Source: Bacillus cereus (lineage in GTDB: Bacteria > Bacillota > Bacilli > Bacillales > Bacillaceae_G). Taken from it: a stretch of 64,000 nucleotides of DNA. Under the pieces are notes generated by a model that was given only the letters and a program-made list of their open reading frames with translations, did no database searches and had not been told where the DNA came from. Position 1 is the first letter of the stretch; each line of letters starts with the position of its first letter. Where the stretch lies: positions 4,977,501 through 5,041,500 of the forward strand of contig NZ_CP089518.1 in the NCBI RefSeq assembly GCF_025917685.1, in the 5' to 3' direction. Below are positions 62,580-64,000 of the stretch, piece by piece. Position numbers and translations under genes: made by a program.

Positions 62580-63443
62580 CTACTTAGAGAATAAAGATGT
62601 AAAAGCTTCGACGATAAATAATTTAACCTCTGGTTTTTCTTCTTCCTCTTCTACTTTTACATACTCATTTTGCTTTTCTTGTTTTTTCTCCACAGGTTTC
62701 TCCACTTTTTCCACAGTTTTTGTTTCTACTTTTTTTACAGGCTGTTCTTCTACTTGCGTTTCATTTTTCACTACTTTCTTCTCAGGTGCTGTTACTTTTT
62801 CAGCTTTTTCCGGCTTTACTACTTTCGTTTCTTTCACCTTATCCTCTTTCTTCTCCGGTACATCCACTACTTCCTCATCTGATTGTTTCACCTGCTCTTC
62901 TTCAGGAGATTCAGCTTTCACAACATGTTCTTCTTTCCTTACAGCTGTACCACTCGAAAAATCTAAGAAACACATCGGTGGAAATAATACACACCACCAG
63001 TTTGCACCTTCACCTTTTCCAATTGTAATAAGTACCGCTTCATATTCTCCCGCTGGGTAAATAAAATTCCCATATACCTTTGTAGGAAACTTCACATTCT
63101 TACCAAATTTCACTTGGAAATTCTCTTTACTCCCTTCCCCTTTCAGCGTATTCGCTACTGTCTTTTCAATTTCAGGAATATGATTTTGAATTACTTTTCG
63201 AGCTTCTTCAAATGACGTTAAATCCGCTACCCATCCATCAATTTGCGCTTTCACTTCATCACGCACTTTACGTTTTAATGCCTGATCTTTATCAGAATCA
63301 CTATTAGCTAAAATACGTAATCGAACGGCCTCTTTCGGAATAACAGCAGGCCCTTTTGCATCAGCTTTCATATATCCAAACTGCACAAGTAACTGTGCAC
63401 CAATTAATAATAAAAGAAAATAAGCAATAACTTGTTTTTTCAT
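62580..63443 (-). CDS. spoIIR: Stage II sporulation protein R with charged C-terminal extension
   Basis: A 287-residue exported protein made in the forespore that triggers SpoIIGA to activate sigma-E. It has an N-terminal hydrophobic signal/anchor (about 4-22) and the conserved core VRLRILANSDSDKDQALKRK, NWWCVLFPPMCFLDFSSG. The last 120 or so residues are Lys/Glu/Val-rich low-complexity sequence ending LFIVEAFTSLFSK, so it is clearly longer than the roughly 224-residue B. subtilis protein. The start is uncertain: ATG 63443 has GGAGG only 2 bases before it; GTG 63452 is the alternative. Confidence 0.92.
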   Translation of the reverse strand: MKKQVIAYFLLLLIGAQLLVQFGYMKADAKGPAVIPKEAVRLRILANSDSDKDQALKRKVRDEVKAQIDGWVADLTSFEEARKVIQNHIPEIEKTVANTLKGEGSKENFQVKFGKNVKFPTKVYGNFIYPAGEYEAVLITIGKGEGANWWCVLFPPMCFLDFSSGTAVRKEEHVVKAESPEEEQVKQSDEEVVDVPEKKEDKVKETKVVKPEKAEKVTAPEKKVVKNETQVEEQPVKKVETKTVEKVEKPVEKKQEKQNEYVKVEEEEEKPEVKLFIVEAFTSLFSK

Positions 63444-63577
63444 TTCCTCCACCGTCCCCTCTAGAAACAGTGTGGACAGAGTTACTTCTTTCTAAACTAT
63501 TAAATTCAAAATCTATATAAATTTTTGTAACTACTCAGCCACTCTATGAAAAACCGACAGAAAAGGCAGTAATAAAG

Positions 63578-63607
63578 AAGTGCCAGTCCTAATGTGGACT
63601 GGCACTT
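63578..63607. terminator. Terminator between the oxidoreductase and spoIIR
   Basis: A perfect 12-bp stem (63578-63589 with 63596-63607), 6-base loop, with a modest T-rich tail on the minus strand. It probably ends the oxidoreductase transcript; the remaining gap up to spoIIR would carry its sigma-F promoter. Confidence 0.82.
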
Positions 63608-63657
63608 TGTAAGATACAAAATTCATTATTTGATTTCGCCTGAGGAATTTAATTTAT

Positions 63658-64000
63658 CTATCTTGTATTTACTAATAAATGTGTTAATGCTTGTTTTAAT
63701 GGTGTAGCCTGACGTTTTAATAAGAAATCTAAATCGGTATGTGTTGATTCTAATCCGCCTTCACGAACCCCTTTTTGAGTCATTGCTAACATTGATAAGT
63801 AGGCTTCAGGTACTCCAGCACCTTTTAACATTTCTTCATAAGAAGAATCATCTACTTCTAATAAAGGAACTTCTTTTCCTAATACTTCACTTAATGTATC
63901 AACAAATTGCTTTTGTGTTAAATTTTCACCAGAAAGCTCATAAATTTTATTTTTGTGACCATCAGCTACCAAAATATTCGCTGCTGCTTCAGCTAAATCT
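63658..64000 (-). CDS. NmrA/QOR2-like NAD(P)H-dependent oxidoreductase (C-terminal part, cut by window edge)
   Basis: The frame is open to the right edge; the visible 113 codons begin DLAEAAANILVADGHKNKIY. This is the conserved C-terminal half of atypical short-chain dehydrogenases related to NmrA and to quinone oxidoreductase QorB (DLAEAAA, YELSGENLTQKQFVDTLSEVLGK). The Rossmann N-terminus lies outside the window. Substrate cannot be told. Confidence 0.8.
   Translation of the reverse strand, partial: DLAEAAANILVADGHKNKIYELSGENLTQKQFVDTLSEVLGKEVPLLEVDDSSYEEMLKGAGVPEAYLSMLAMTQKGVREGGLESTHTDLDFLLKRQATPLKQALTHLLVNTR

Overview
The window comes from the chromosome of a low-GC, spore-forming Firmicute, almost certainly a member of the Bacillus cereus group. 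The evidence is synteny: spoIIR-ywlB-tsaC-mntP-ywlE-rpiB-ywlG-glyA-upp-atp, murA-spoIID and spoIIQ-spoIIID-mbl follow the Bacillus order, and interspersed structured repeats sit between housekeeping genes. Nearly all genes are on the minus strand. The plus-strand genes are a GGDEF/EAL protein, a DoxX protein and a flavin reductase.

Read in the direction of minus-strand transcription (right to left): (1) 64-53 kb holds a partial NAD(P)H-dependent oxidoreductase, spoIIR, a GNAT-like ywlB, tsaC (Sua5), mntP, the arginine-phosphatase-type ywlE, rpiB, ywlG, glyA and upp. Inserted among them are a glucose-type PTS IIA gene, DoxX, a flavin reductase and a cluster of three structured repeats. (2) 52.6-45 kb is the F1Fo ATP synthase operon (atpZ, subunit I, B-E-F-H-A-G-D-C), with repeat elements between atpA/atpG and atpG/atpD. 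(3) 45-43.4 kb has two DUF975 membrane proteins, next to the c-di-GMP gene. (4) 40.4-29.9 kb is an 11-gene complex I operon (nuoABCDHIJKLMN) with no nuoE/F/G and with a repeat-expanded NuoC. (5) 29.7-18 kb carries DUF1146, ywmB, murA, spoIID, an acyl-CoA ligase, a LytTR regulator with a degenerate ABC domain plus its ABC exporter, spoIIQ, a 44-residue membrane peptide, spoIIID and mbl. (6) fabZ follows.

(7) 16.7-1.5 kb is a Wzx/Wzy-type exopolysaccharide or capsule locus. It has two BY-kinases, a Wzz-like modulator, a PHP-type tyrosine phosphatase, galU, an initiating sugar transferase, a WecC-like dehydrogenase, glycosyltransferases, flippase, polymerase, a WecB/TagA transferase and finally an LCP ligase. 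A structured noncoding stretch directly after the phosphatase gene, followed at once by a strong intrinsic terminator, sits where the EAR antitermination RNA lies in B. subtilis eps. More terminator-like hairpins lie further down the locus. The part from 2.7 to 9.9 kb is visibly richer in A+T than its neighbours, as expected for a swapped serotype cassette.

The most interesting signals are: the EAR-like RNA with its set of downstream hairpins; a repeat family whose copies show compensatory base changes; a DnaA-box cluster between tsaC and ywlB; a 17-bp hairpin that buries the ywlB ribosome-binding site just after the spoIIR stop; a second BY-kinase lacking the first Walker A' aspartate; and a regulator that has kept an apparently dead ABC domain. 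No rRNA, tRNA, CRISPR array, complete insertion sequence or prophage was seen.
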